Source of the DNA: Nitrosomonadales bacterium
GTDB taxonomy: Bacteria; Pseudomonadota; Gammaproteobacteria; Burkholderiales; Gallionellaceae
Length of the DNA stretch: 54,367 bases
Direction: 5' to 3'
Assembly: GCA_016199835.1 (NCBI GenBank)
Contig: JACQFX010000052.1
Span: 1 to 54,367 of the forward strand
Shown here in pieces: positions 33,692 to 43,879 of the stretch. The translations under genes were made by a program, and so were the position numbers. Every line of letters starts with the position of its first letter. Position 1 is the first letter of the stretch. The notes beneath the pieces were generated by a model that worked only from the letters and a program-made list of their open reading frames with translations, made no database searches and had not been told where the DNA came from.

Positions 33692-35452
33692 TCAAAGGGA
33701 AATATCATAAGAAAACTGTTCTGCGACCCAATCCAGAGTTCGTCCCAATCTGGGCCTGATCGAGCGCAGATATTCGATGTTGCGGTTATCCTTTTTGTAG
33801 CGGCCTATGGAGTTCGCATCTATCTTGCGCAAGCCGTGCATCGCGGCATCGGCCTCGGGTGAAGGATTGAAGGTGTTGGTTATATCCTTGACAGGGGCGC
33901 CGATGTCGAGACCGAAACAGGCAGCCAGCTCGACCTGCGCCGCATCCGGTTCCAGCGCCAGGTCTTCATAGCGGATTATCTTTACGTTGGACCGCTGGCT
34001 ATCCACGAGAAACTGCAAGGCCAGCATCTCGCCCAGCCATCTATGCGGGTCTATGTGGTATCGCCGCGCCTGCGTGGTCGGGTTGTAACTGGACAGCACA
34101 TCGTATGGGTGCCTGACTATGTAAGCGATCTGCACCTGCGCCGGGATCTGCTCGATGCGCTCGAACGAATTCCAGTTCCTCTTCAGCACAAGCGTGGAGC
34201 TCGTAGTCGAGAAAAGACCGAAATGCTCGACATCCAATTCCTTGGGAACCAGATAGACATCCTGGAAAGTGGACATCACCGCAGTCAGCAACCACGTGCC
34301 GGATCGACCGCAACCCATGATATAGATCCGTTTCAGTGGCCTGTCCCTGTCCATGATCGCCATCTGGGCATCCAGACTCCCCGGCTGTGAAAGCTGATGG
34401 AGCGCATTGCGATAAAGCGCATCGGGCGCAAGATTGTTCGGGTTCGCCAAACTGACGGTCAACAGCACACCCGGTTTCTTTGGTTTCATCTGCTCACCTC
34501 CTTGAGCAGCCAACCCGGTTTGCGTGATCTCGGCGATCGCGATGCCGGATTCTCCGGCCACGCTGTACAAAAGATATGTGCGGTCCTCGTGGGTGAATAT
34601 CGCCGGATCGCGTACCGCGTTCTCGCGACCTGTCGCAGCGCCGGAGCGCGCAGCGCTCGGCACCACGTCGGCTCCTTCCCATTGCATGTCCGGCGCCAAT
34701 ACTGGTTCGACCTTCCCGGCACGCCAGTTCTCGGCAGGGCGACGCAAGTCGATATGCGTCCTGAAGATGCGCTCCGGGCTATCGCCTATGCGCGTGAAAT
34801 AGACCTGCAATTCATCGCCGACGACATGCAATGCAACATGCCGAACGTCTCCCGGCGCGTTAGCCATCGGGTGGTTCATGGGAAAAGCCGGTTGCGGCAA
34901 GGGCTGCAAATTATCCAGGCCAGAATCCGAACGATACATGACGCCGCCCTTGGCCATGCCAATCCAGATATTTCTCCACTGAACTGCGCGCAGGTAGAAA
35001 CTGGCAACCGGACTGGCACTCGCCTCGAAATGAATACCGTCCGTCGAATTTGCCAGGAATGACGATTGCCTGTCACTCCCCGCTTCGACACCATGGAAGA
35101 TCATGCGTATCTTTTTGTTCTCGTTATCGACATGGACATCGGGCGAAGCGACATGATCACGACAACCGGTCGCATGCGCAAGCTGCAGCGTGCCGGGCTG
35201 ATGGATGGTCCACGGGCCTTCGAGATGATCCGCATAAGCCAAACGGATATAGCGTCCTTTATGATGGGCGAAATAGAGGTAGAAGCGCCCCAAACGTTGC
35301 GGCAACCATTCTGGCGCCAGGATAAGCGAGGGGCCGTTTATATTATGCCCATCCTCCCCTTCCAGCATGTCTGGCGTAATGATCGGATTCCGGGTGAAGC
35401 GGCAAACTGAAAAGGTCGACGGAGAAGGATGACCCAACCTGGATTCGTTCAT
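33692..35452 (-). CDS. Beta-propeller glycosidase-like/sulfotransferase fusion
   Basis: A 586-residue protein with two unrelated halves. Residues 1-330 look like a five-bladed beta-propeller of the GH32/43/130 type: repeated FYLYFAHHKGRYIRLAYADH, DHVASPDVHVDNENKKIRMI, and blades ending in aromatic motifs, with acidic residues in each blade. Residues about 370-586 form a P-loop sulfotransferase with IYIMGCGRSGTWLLTAVMS and IAYIVRHPYDVLSSYNPTTQ. A fusion of these two is not something I recall. It may recognise a glycan with the propeller and sulfate it. ATG 35452 is used; TTG 35458 is an alternative and the ribosome site is weak. Confidence 0.7.
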   Translation of the reverse strand: MNESRLGHPSPSTFSVCRFTRNPIITPDMLEGEDGHNINGPSLILAPEWLPQRLGRFYLYFAHHKGRYIRLAYADHLEGPWTIHQPGTLQLAHATGCRDHVASPDVHVDNENKKIRMIFHGVEAGSDRQSSFLANSTDGIHFEASASPVASFYLRAVQWRNIWIGMAKGGVMYRSDSGLDNLQPLPQPAFPMNHPMANAPGDVRHVALHVVGDELQVYFTRIGDSPERIFRTHIDLRRPAENWRAGKVEPVLAPDMQWEGADVVPSAARSGAATGRENAVRDPAIFTHEDRTYLLYSVAGESGIAIAEITQTGLAAQGGEQMKPKKPGVLLTVSLANPNNLAPDALYRNALHQLSQPGSLDAQMAIMDRDRPLKRIYIMGCGRSGTWLLTAVMSTFQDVYLVPKELDVEHFGLFSTTSSTLVLKRNWNSFERIEQIPAQVQIAYIVRHPYDVLSSYNPTTQARRYHIDPHRWLGEMLALQFLVDSQRSNVKIIRYEDLALEPDAAQVELAACFGLDIGAPVKDITNTFNPSPEADAAMHGLRKIDANSIGRYKKDNRNIEYLRSIRPRLGRTLDWVAEQFSYDISL

Positions 35453-35545
35453 ACGCAATTGCTTATCTTTAAGAAGAATATCTTGACCGGTTTCCCGTCA
35501 TGATTGATGCCGTCGATACAACGAAGCCCTCCAGAAACATGTCGC

Positions 35546-36205
35546 TCAATTCTGGCCATGGTTGGCACCCGCCCGGGATTCTGACAGCCAATGTTCAAGC
35601 ATGGCACATTTGGCTCCCAGCTCACTGCACCTCACTGACGCGAGCGCCCCGATCTCTGGCGAACGCAATCTGGGGAAGTCGCTTTGCGGCACCTGTTCCC
35701 CAAGGAACGGACACAGCACATCCCAGCCATCGCCGGCCGTGACATCCATCACCAGCAACGATTCGGGCCGGTTGCGAAAATACTCCCGAACCGCATCGTT
35801 GTGTTCCCTGAATATCCTGCGGAACCGCTCCCCATGGAAGTTCACGGTTCCATAACTCACCAGCCTGACCATGTCTCGTAATTGCGTGTGGGGAGAAGGC
35901 GCCGGAAGACTGGCATACAATCGTTGCAAACTGGCGGCCCATTCGTCTTCGTCGCGCATCGTCAGGATAAAGCGTGATTCTGGATAAGCCTTATCCAGCT
36001 CACGAAAATAGGCTGGGGTGGGAATATCGAGACAGGCATCGAATTCAACCAACGGATCATGCCTGGAAAAATCACCCAGCAGCCAGCTTCTGGCGACATC
36101 AAGCGGATGGTGAACCGAAGCCTTGCCGAGTTGCAGTAGCGCCAGATGCAGACTGGTGGTTCCAGTCCTGGACAGTCCCAAACCGAATATTTTGGGAGAC
36201 CTCAT
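35546..36205 (-). CDS. Sulfotransferase-family protein (Sulfotransfer_4 type)
   Basis: A 219-residue single-domain protein with the loop KIFGLGLSRTGTTSLHLAL at the N-terminus (PAPS or nucleotide binding) and SRFILTMRDEDEWAASLQ as the second motif; DVTAGDGWDVLCPFLG at the C-terminus also occurs in the sulfotransferase at 24408 (DIFSGDGWNMLCPFLE). It is a shorter relative of that protein without the helical N-terminus. AGGA lies 10 bases before ATG 36205. It is followed 93 bases later by the propeller/sulfotransferase fusion on the same strand and may be cotranscribed with it. Confidence 0.8.
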   Translation of the reverse strand: MRSPKIFGLGLSRTGTTSLHLALLQLGKASVHHPLDVARSWLLGDFSRHDPLVEFDACLDIPTPAYFRELDKAYPESRFILTMRDEDEWAASLQRLYASLPAPSPHTQLRDMVRLVSYGTVNFHGERFRRIFREHNDAVREYFRNRPESLLVMDVTAGDGWDVLCPFLGEQVPQSDFPRLRSPEIGALASVRCSELGAKCAMLEHWLSESRAGANHGQN

Positions 36206-36317
36206 GCAAATGATTCCTGTAAGTTCACCCTATCAAAGCGACACATCTGAAGATCCAACGATACCAAAGCGACCCGCATAGTATCTTGGGGCAGCGCACG
36301 GGTTCAAGCGGAATACA

Positions 36318-36797
36318 TCATGCGGTCAGGGCGACTTCAGTCCCCGCCGGCACCAGTTCGAACAACTCCATCATGTCGGTGTTGCGCATGCGTATGCAGC
36401 CATGCGAGCCGGGCACGCCCAGCACTGTCTCGTCCGGCGTGCCGTGGATGTAGATGTAGCGACGCATGGTGTCGCACGAGCCGAGGCGGTTGTAGCCCGG
36501 CTCGCGGCCGGACAGCCACAGGATGCGCGTGAGTATCCAGTCGCGCCCCGGATACTGCGCGCCAAGTTGCGGCGTATAGATCTCGCCCGTGGGGCGGCGG
36601 CGCACGAACACGGTATTCTCGGGCTGGCCCGCGCCTATCCTGGCGCGCACGATGTGCCGCCCGCGCGGCGTGCAATAACTGCCGCTCTCTTCGCCCACGC
36701 CGTTCGCGCCGGTGGAAATCTTATAGCGGCGCAGCAGCATGCCCGTGTCGCCGAACAGTTCGAGAGTTTGCGTGGGGATGTGGATGGTTATTTTCAT
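36318..36797 (-). CDS. L,D-transpeptidase (YkuD domain) without visible signal peptide
   Basis: A 159-residue protein that is almost entirely a YkuD catalytic domain. The active-site block is IHGTPDETVLGVPGSHGCIR, with His118, His132 and the nucleophile Cys134. These enzymes form 3-3 crosslinks in peptidoglycan or anchor lipoproteins and normally act in the periplasm, but this protein begins directly with the domain (MKITIHIPTQTLELFGDTGM) and shows no export signal. Either it acts in the cytoplasm, is exported by another route, or the true start is missed; no better in-frame start with a signal is visible. Confidence 0.85.
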   Translation of the reverse strand: MKITIHIPTQTLELFGDTGMLLRRYKISTGANGVGEESGSYCTPRGRHIVRARIGAGQPENTVFVRRRPTGEIYTPQLGAQYPGRDWILTRILWLSGREPGYNRLGSCDTMRRYIYIHGTPDETVLGVPGSHGCIRMRNTDMMELFELVPAGTEVALTA

Positions 36798-36804
36798 ATG
36801 ACCT

Positions 36805-36930
36805 CGTCATTCCCGCGCAGGCGGAAATCCAGTCTGTCTAAAATCCCGCATGGCGGACAAAACCCCCGGTATTGTCCAGCTACGCTGGAATTATCCCATC
36901 GACTGGATTCCCGCCTGCGCGGGAATGACG
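36805..36930. repeat. Palindromic intergenic repeat, second copy (cgtcattcccgcgcaggcgg type)
   Basis: Starts cgtcattcccgcgcaggcgg and ends ggattcccgcctgcgcggga with a longer spacer than the copy at 13061-13146. It fills the gap between the L,D-transpeptidase and TadA genes, both on the minus strand. Confidence 0.75.
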
Positions 36931-36950
36931 GAAAGGTTATCTGCATGGAC

Positions 36951-38340
<1,390 letters not shown>

Positions 38341-38374
38341 GCCATCCATCAATATTCAACGCAAGGATTCGAGC

Positions 38375-39712
38375 ATGCGCAACATTTTGAAAATAGTTTT
38401 TGCCGGCCTGCTGCTGGCGCTGCCGCTGCTGGCCCATGCCGCGCCCAAACAGAAAGTCTGGGTGCCGGGCTGGAAGGACACCTCGCCCCTCAACCATGCA
38501 CGCGCTGGCGTCGCCTCGGTGCACGTCAAAAACCATGTCTACATCATCGGCGGTTATGCCGGTCGCGACTGGCTGGCCACCACCGAATACGCCAAGATCA
38601 ATAAGGACGGCACGCTCGGCCCCTGGCAATATGGCCCGCAACTGAACGAGGAACGCGGCTTCATGAGCGCCATCGTGCACGACGATTATGTCTATGTGGT
38701 GGGCGGCGGCAACGGCCCCTCCGGGCACCATCTGCTCAACTCCATCGAGCGCGCGCATATCAACAAGGATGGCACGCTTGGCCCGTGGGTAACCGAGAAG
38801 AACGGCATGATGGTGGGCCGCCGTTGCAGCAAGATACTCGCCACGGATAAAGAACTTTATTCCTTCGGCGGATTCGGCGGCGTATTGCTCGACAGCGTGG
38901 AACATGCCGCGTGGCAACCCGATGGCTCCCTGGGGGAGTGGCACGTCGATGCGGAAGTCATGACCATCCCGCGTTACGTCAATAGCGTGAAGAAGGAAGG
39001 CGATGTGTTCTTCGTGCTCGGCGGGCATGACCAGACCAAGGGCGTCGGCATCACCAACGTCGAATGGTCGCGCCCGAACCCCGATGGCAGCATGCAGAAA
39101 TGGCAAGCCACCACGCCGATGCAGCAAGGCCGTTATGGCTTCCTCACCTCCGCATATGGCGACTACCTGTATGCGCTGGGCGGACTGTCCGGCATGGAAT
39201 ATCTGGATACCATAGAGCGCACCACCGTAGGCAAGGACGGCCAGCTTTCGCCATGGAAGGTCATCGGCACGCTGGATCAGCAGCGCGCCAACTTCGGCGT
39301 GATAGACGACGACAAGCGCATCTACATTATCGGCGGTTCCAGCCATGACGGCTTTATCGCCAACGCGGTCTACGCCGAACGCAATCAGGATGGCGACATC
39401 GGCTACTGGGGCACCGAAGCTGAAGCCCAGGCCGTGCGCGACCGCCTGGCTGCGCGCAAGGTGCAGAAGGTGCAACTGCCCTACCAGGGGCTGGTGAAAG
39501 AAGTGATTCAAACCGACAGCTACACCTACATCCAGGTAGAGACTCCAGGCGACGGCAGCCTGGCATGGCTGGCGGCGTCGAAGATACCCGACCTGCACGA
39601 AGGCGACACCGTGAACTACAGCAAAGGTGTCCGCATGGCAAACTTCCACAGCAAGGAACTGGATCGCTATTTCCCGCTGATACAGTTCGTCAGCCAGGCT
39701 CAGAAAAAATAA
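38375..39712 (+). CDS. Exported Kelch-like repeat protein with NrfJ-like C-terminal domain
   Basis: A 445-residue protein with a signal peptide (MRNILKIVFAGLLLALPLLA, cleaved after HAA). Residues 30-350 contain about six Kelch-type repeats (VYIIGGYAGRDWLATTEY, VYVVGGGNG, YALGGLSG and YIIGGSSHDG), which fold as a beta-propeller. Each is followed by a KDGTLGPW-like segment. The last 80 residues (YTYIQVETPGDGSLAWLAAS to MANFHSKELDRYFPLIQFV) resemble a small NrfJ-like domain found in periplasmic redox proteins. Probably a periplasmic partner of the FGE-like protein, with which it is cotranscribed. Function unknown. Confidence 0.75.
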   Translation: MRNILKIVFAGLLLALPLLAHAAPKQKVWVPGWKDTSPLNHARAGVASVHVKNHVYIIGGYAGRDWLATTEYAKINKDGTLGPWQYGPQLNEERGFMSAIVHDDYVYVVGGGNGPSGHHLLNSIERAHINKDGTLGPWVTEKNGMMVGRRCSKILATDKELYSFGGFGGVLLDSVEHAAWQPDGSLGEWHVDAEVMTIPRYVNSVKKEGDVFFVLGGHDQTKGVGITNVEWSRPNPDGSMQKWQATTPMQQGRYGFLTSAYGDYLYALGGLSGMEYLDTIERTTVGKDGQLSPWKVIGTLDQQRANFGVIDDDKRIYIIGGSSHDGFIANAVYAERNQDGDIGYWGTEAEAQAVRDRLAARKVQKVQLPYQGLVKEVIQTDSYTYIQVETPGDGSLAWLAASKIPDLHEGDTVNYSKGVRMANFHSKELDRYFPLIQFVSQAQKK

Positions 39713-39794
39713 TCATGGGATGCGAGCGATATATCGTATCGCCCGCATGAATGCATGCTGTTCCATTGGGCTGGCGGGCGCAGGATAACAATCA

Positions 39795-42065
39795 ATGAAC
39801 TCAACCGGTCGCAATGACCCATGCCCCTGCGGTAGCGGAAAAAAATACAAGAATTGCTGTCTGGGCAAAACGGGCGCCACACAGCCGCTTCCCGCGCAAA
39901 CCTCAAAATCCGGGAACGCCGGCGTCAATGCGACCAACGTAAAATCCGCATCAAAACTTCTACTGCAAGCCATCGCGCTGCAACAGGCCGGGCAACTGGA
40001 CGAAGCCAGAAGTATTTACCGGTCCCTGCTGATAGCCAACCCCAATGACAGCGACGCATTGCACTATCTGGGTTTGATTGCATTCCAGAAAGAAGAGTAT
40101 GCAGAAGCGGCCAACCTGATCGAGCAAGCCGTCAAACTAAATGGCAAGGTTCCGGGGTACCACTACAATCTCGGCAACACTTACAGGCGCCTCAACCAAA
40201 CAGAGGCTGCGGCAGATGCCTACCTTGAAGCGATACGGCTGGATCCCCGGTTTTTAACTGCTCACGTCAACATTGGAAATGTTCTCCGGGAAACAGGCAA
40301 GCTGGAAGCAGCCGCCAAACATTACCGCATTGCGATCTCACTCAAACCGGATCATGTCCAGGCACTCACTCACCTCGGCCACACACTTTATGCACTCTGC
40401 GAATTCGGTGCCGCGACCGACAGTTATACACGCGCACTAAAACTGACCGAGTCGCAAGAACTCAAGGAAGGCTTTGCCCGTTGCATCAAATATGTTTCTT
40501 TCACACAGGACAACGCTGATTTCCGGCGCTATGTCATGCGCGCCTTATCAGAACCCTGGGGACGTCCGAGCAATTTCGTAGACGCCAGCCTCTCGCTCAT
40601 CAACCCGAACCGCCAAATTAAAAAATGCATTGATCAGGCTGTGTCAGCCTGGCCGGCCAGGTTGCCCGAACACACCTTGTTTGGCGCTTCCGGCCTTGCA
40701 ACGGTTGCCGATGATCGGCTACTCGCATGTTTGCTGGAAAACGTCCCGGTTGCCGACATTGAGCTGGAGCGATTCCTGACCATGGTTCGGCTGACCCTGC
40801 TCGACGCCGCCGCCACAGGACCGACACCTGAAATGCCCGAGGGGAAAATCCTGGCCTTCTACTGCGCCCTCGCGCAGCAGTGTTTCATCAATGAGTATGT
40901 TTATTCCTGTACGGACGAAGAGCTCGCACGGGTACATACATTACGCGAGCGGCTTGTTGCAGCGCTGACGTCCGGGCTAGCTGTCCCCGCGCTGTGGCTC
41001 CCGGCTGTAGCGGCTTATTTCCCGCTGTATTCCTTGCCCTCGGCTGAAATCCTGCTGAATCAGTCCTGGCCAAAACCCATAACCGCTCTGCTGACCCAGC
41101 AGGTGCAGGAACCGCAGGAAGAACGACAACTGCGAGCCAACATCACCTGCCTCACCCGCGTTGAAAATGATGTCTCGCGACAGGTTCAACAACAATACGA
41201 GGAAAACCCCTACCCCAGATGGGTGAAGTCTCTGCACGGCATGAAAGCCTTGACCGTTGACGAGTACCTGCATGCACAATTTCCATCTGCCTCATTCCAG
41301 CCTCTGGGCAAAACCGATGAAGTTGACCTATTGGTCGCAGGCTGCGGCACGGGACAACATCCTGTCCACACGGCACAGCAATTTCGCGGAGCCCGCGTTC
41401 TGGCTATCGATCTCAGCCTGAGCAGCCTCAGCTATGCCAAAAGAAAGACGCAGGAAATGGGGCTGAATAATATCGAGTACGCTCAGGCCGACATCATGAA
41501 GCTGGGAACGATAGGACAGACATTCGATCTCATCGAATCCATGGGAGTCTTGCACCATATGGCCGATCCCCAAGCCGGGTGGCGCGAACTGACCACGTTA
41601 CTGCGTCCGGGCGGATTCATGTTTCTGGGATTCTATAGTGAGCTGGCGCGCCAATACATCGTCGTCGCACGGGATTTCGTCGCACGACAAGGCTACACGG
41701 GCAGCACGGAAGACATACGCCGGTTTCGTCAGGACGTCATGGCGATGAACGCCGAAACAACGGAAGCTGCGATCAGGCGAGTCACGTTGACCTCCGACTT
41801 TTTCTCCCTGAGCGACTGCCGCGATCTGGTGTTTCATGTTCAGGAACATCGCTTCACTTTGCCACAGATCAAAAAATGCCTTGCAGAACTGGATCTGGAG
41901 TTCATCGGTTTCCTCGCCCTGAATCCGAATACCGTCAAACAATATGCGGCGCGTTTCCCCGAAGACCGATCCATGTCTAACCTTGATTCATGGGCCCGGT
42001 TCGAAACGGAAAACCCCGACACGTTTGCTCGCATGTATCAGTTCTGCGTACAGAAACGCGGCTAG
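39795..42065 (+). CDS. SEC-C motif/TPR/methyltransferase fusion protein
   Basis: A 756-residue protein with three parts. Residues 7-22 are a SEC-C zinc motif (NDPCPCGSGKKYKNCC; C10, C12, C21, C22). About residues 45-250 are tetratricopeptide repeats (DALHYLGLIAFQKEEYAEAA, HVNIGNVLRETGKLEAAAKH). After a middle region without recognised domains, residues about 500-640 form an SAM-dependent methyltransferase (VDLLVAGCGTGQHPVHTAQQ motif I, FDLIESMGVLHHMADP motif IV/post-I). The TPR part links it in style with the TPR-glycosyl- and sulfotransferases upstream. The target of methylation is unknown; protein or glycan both fit. Confidence 0.75.
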   Translation: MNSTGRNDPCPCGSGKKYKNCCLGKTGATQPLPAQTSKSGNAGVNATNVKSASKLLLQAIALQQAGQLDEARSIYRSLLIANPNDSDALHYLGLIAFQKEEYAEAANLIEQAVKLNGKVPGYHYNLGNTYRRLNQTEAAADAYLEAIRLDPRFLTAHVNIGNVLRETGKLEAAAKHYRIAISLKPDHVQALTHLGHTLYALCEFGAATDSYTRALKLTESQELKEGFARCIKYVSFTQDNADFRRYVMRALSEPWGRPSNFVDASLSLINPNRQIKKCIDQAVSAWPARLPEHTLFGASGLATVADDRLLACLLENVPVADIELERFLTMVRLTLLDAAATGPTPEMPEGKILAFYCALAQQCFINEYVYSCTDEELARVHTLRERLVAALTSGLAVPALWLPAVAAYFPLYSLPSAEILLNQSWPKPITALLTQQVQEPQEERQLRANITCLTRVENDVSRQVQQQYEENPYPRWVKSLHGMKALTVDEYLHAQFPSASFQPLGKTDEVDLLVAGCGTGQHPVHTAQQFRGARVLAIDLSLSSLSYAKRKTQEMGLNNIEYAQADIMKLGTIGQTFDLIESMGVLHHMADPQAGWRELTTLLRPGGFMFLGFYSELARQYIVVARDFVARQGYTGSTEDIRRFRQDVMAMNAETTEAAIRRVTLTSDFFSLSDCRDLVFHVQEHRFTLPQIKKCLAELDLEFIGFLALNPNTVKQYAARFPEDRSMSNLDSWARFETENPDTFARMYQFCVQKRG

Positions 42066-42110
42066 TGAAAAGACAGTGATCCCCTCTCAGCCATTCGACC
42101 CAAGGCATCC

Positions 42111-43187
42111 GTGAAACATTCCGGACTGGCAACTATCGAGCAATTGCACGAATTCGATGAGATCGTGGACGTGCGCTCGCCATCCGAATATGCAGAAGAT
42201 CATATTCCCGGCGCGGTCAGTTGCCCGGTGCTGAACGACGAGGAACGCGCGCGCGTCGGCACGCTGTACAAGCAATCCCCGTTCGAGGCGAAGAAGATCG
42301 GCGCGGCGCTGGTCGCGCGCAACATCGCGAAACATCTGGAGACGCACTGGCTGGACAAACCCAAGTCATGGCATCCGTTCATCTACTGCTGGCGCGGCGG
42401 ACAGCGCAGCGGTGCGATGACGCACATCCTGCGCCAGATCGGTTTCAACGCAGAGCGTCTGGAAGGCGGCTACAAGAATTATCGCCATCATGTACTCGAA
42501 CAAATGGCAGTGCTGCCCGCGCGATTTTCCTTTCGCGTGGTATGCGGGCTGACCGGCAGCGGCAAGAGCCGCCTGCTGGGCGCATTGCAACAGGCCGGTG
42601 CGCAAGTGCTGGATCTGGAGGGCATCGCGCGCCATCGCGGCTCGGTGCTGGGCGACATGCCGGATGCGCCGCAACCCGCGCAAAAAGGTTTCGACAGCCA
42701 GTTGCTGGCGCAACTCAAGACCTTTGATCCCGCGCTGCCGGTCTATGTCGAATCCGAGAGCAAAAAGATCGGCGTGCTGCGCGTTCCCGATGCGCTGCTG
42801 ACAGCCATGCGCGACAGCCTCTGCCTGCGCGTGGATACGCCGCCCGCCTTGCGCGTCGCCCTGCTGCGCGAAGACTACGCGCATTTCCTGCGCGATCCGG
42901 AATTGCTGATGGCGAATCTGGACCGGTTGAAGGGCCTGTATGCCAACGACCTGCTGGAACACTGGCGCGCGCTGTGCGCGGCCCAGGCGTGGGACGAGTT
43001 CATCGCCGAACTGCTGGAACGGCACTACGACCCTTCCTACAACCGCTCCATACGCAACAATTACCCCAACTACGACAGGGCATATGCCGTCATCCCGAGG
43101 AGCTTGAGCGCGCAGGACTTCGAGCGGCTGGCCCAAGAAGCGCTTGCCATGCCCGGCGATTTTGACAACAATGGCGGCAACTCATAA
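42111..43187 (+). CDS. mnmH: tRNA 2-selenouridine synthase (MnmH/SelU)
   Basis: A 358-residue protein starting at GTG 42111 (AAGG six bases upstream). An N-terminal rhodanese domain (DVRSPSEYAEDHIPGA; catalytic Cys93 in YCWRGGQRSGAM) is fused to a P-loop domain (GLTGSGKSRLLGAL at 146-159), the MnmH architecture. The enzyme replaces sulfur with selenium in 2-thiouridine at the wobble position of tRNAs via a geranylated intermediate, using selenophosphate. No selD is in the window, so selenium donor supply must be elsewhere. It starts 45 bases after the SEC-C fusion gene. Confidence 0.93.
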   Translation: MKHSGLATIEQLHEFDEIVDVRSPSEYAEDHIPGAVSCPVLNDEERARVGTLYKQSPFEAKKIGAALVARNIAKHLETHWLDKPKSWHPFIYCWRGGQRSGAMTHILRQIGFNAERLEGGYKNYRHHVLEQMAVLPARFSFRVVCGLTGSGKSRLLGALQQAGAQVLDLEGIARHRGSVLGDMPDAPQPAQKGFDSQLLAQLKTFDPALPVYVESESKKIGVLRVPDALLTAMRDSLCLRVDTPPALRVALLREDYAHFLRDPELLMANLDRLKGLYANDLLEHWRALCAAQAWDEFIAELLERHYDPSYNRSIRNNYPNYDRAYAVIPRSLSAQDFERLAQEALAMPGDFDNNGGNS

Positions 43188-43190
43188 TTT

Positions 43191-43292
43191 AAACCACGGA
43201 AAACACGGATGACACGGAAACTACATTATTGGCAAACCTTGACGGTTTAGGTTTTTCCGTGTCATCCGTGTCATCCGTGTTTTCCGTGGTTA
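43191..43292. repeat. Palindromic repeat (aaccacggaaaacacggatg type)
   Basis: A long inverted repeat: aaccacggaaaacacggatg at the left and catccgtgttttccgtggtt at the right, fully complementary, with extra short direct repeats (gtcatccgt twice) inside. It directly follows the mnmH stop and could fold into a strong hairpin that ends transcription. A second copy is at 45702-45780. Confidence 0.8.
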
Positions 43293-43339
43293 TAGCTTTT
43301 CCCGTAGTTACAGGTTTCCCCAGGTTCACAGGAGTTTAG

Positions 43340-43795
43340 ATGCTCGAACAGGTTGTTCCCGATTTCACCCTGCCCGCCACTGGCGGCGTTGACTTCAATC
43401 TTGCCGCCGCGCGCGGCAAATCGCTGGTGATTTATTTCTACCCCAAGGACAGCACACCGGGCTGCACCATGGAAAGCCAGCAGTTCCGCGACCTGTATGC
43501 CGACTTCAAACAGGCCAAATGCGAGATCGTCGGCATCTCGCGCGACAGCATCAAGTCGCACGAAAATTTCAAGGCGCGCTTCACGCTGCCGTTCGCCTTG
43601 CTGTCGGACGCGGAAGAGACGGTATGCGAACAGTTCAGTGTCATCAAAATGAAAAACATGTATGGCAAACAGGTGCGCGGCATCGAGCGCAGCACTTTCG
43701 TGCTCGACAAAAACGGCGTACTGCGCCGCGAATGGCGCAAGCTGAAGGCCGATGGCCATGCCCTGGAAGTATTGGAATTCGTGCAAACCCTGTAA
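43340..43795 (+). CDS. Thiol peroxidase, Bcp/PrxQ-type peroxiredoxin
   Basis: A 151-residue cytoplasmic peroxiredoxin with AGGAG six bases before ATG 43340. The peroxidatic cysteine is Cys42 in KDSTPGCTMESQQFRD. The resolving cysteine usually found five residues later in PrxQ proteins is absent (Ser/Gln instead), so it may work as a 1-Cys enzyme or use Cys in AKCEIVG or VCEQF. It reduces peroxides using thioredoxin or other thiols. Gene order MnmH, peroxiredoxin, PhoH is consistent with chromosomal core DNA. Confidence 0.9.
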   Translation: MLEQVVPDFTLPATGGVDFNLAAARGKSLVIYFYPKDSTPGCTMESQQFRDLYADFKQAKCEIVGISRDSIKSHENFKARFTLPFALLSDAEETVCEQFSVIKMKNMYGKQVRGIERSTFVLDKNGVLRREWRKLKADGHALEVLEFVQTL

Positions 43796-43810
43796 ACATT
43801 ATCCGGAACC

Positions 43811-43858
43811 CCATGCAGGTCGGGCTATGCCCGACATGGTGGGCATAGCCCACCCTAC
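43811..43858. repeat. REP-like palindromic repeat, second copy
   Basis: Two hairpins, gtcgggctatgcccgac and gtgggcatagcccac, followed by cctac. It is the same family as the element at 10462-10516, placed between the peroxiredoxin and PhoH genes. Confidence 0.7.
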
Positions 43859-43879
43859 GGTTAACCACCAAGGAACATC

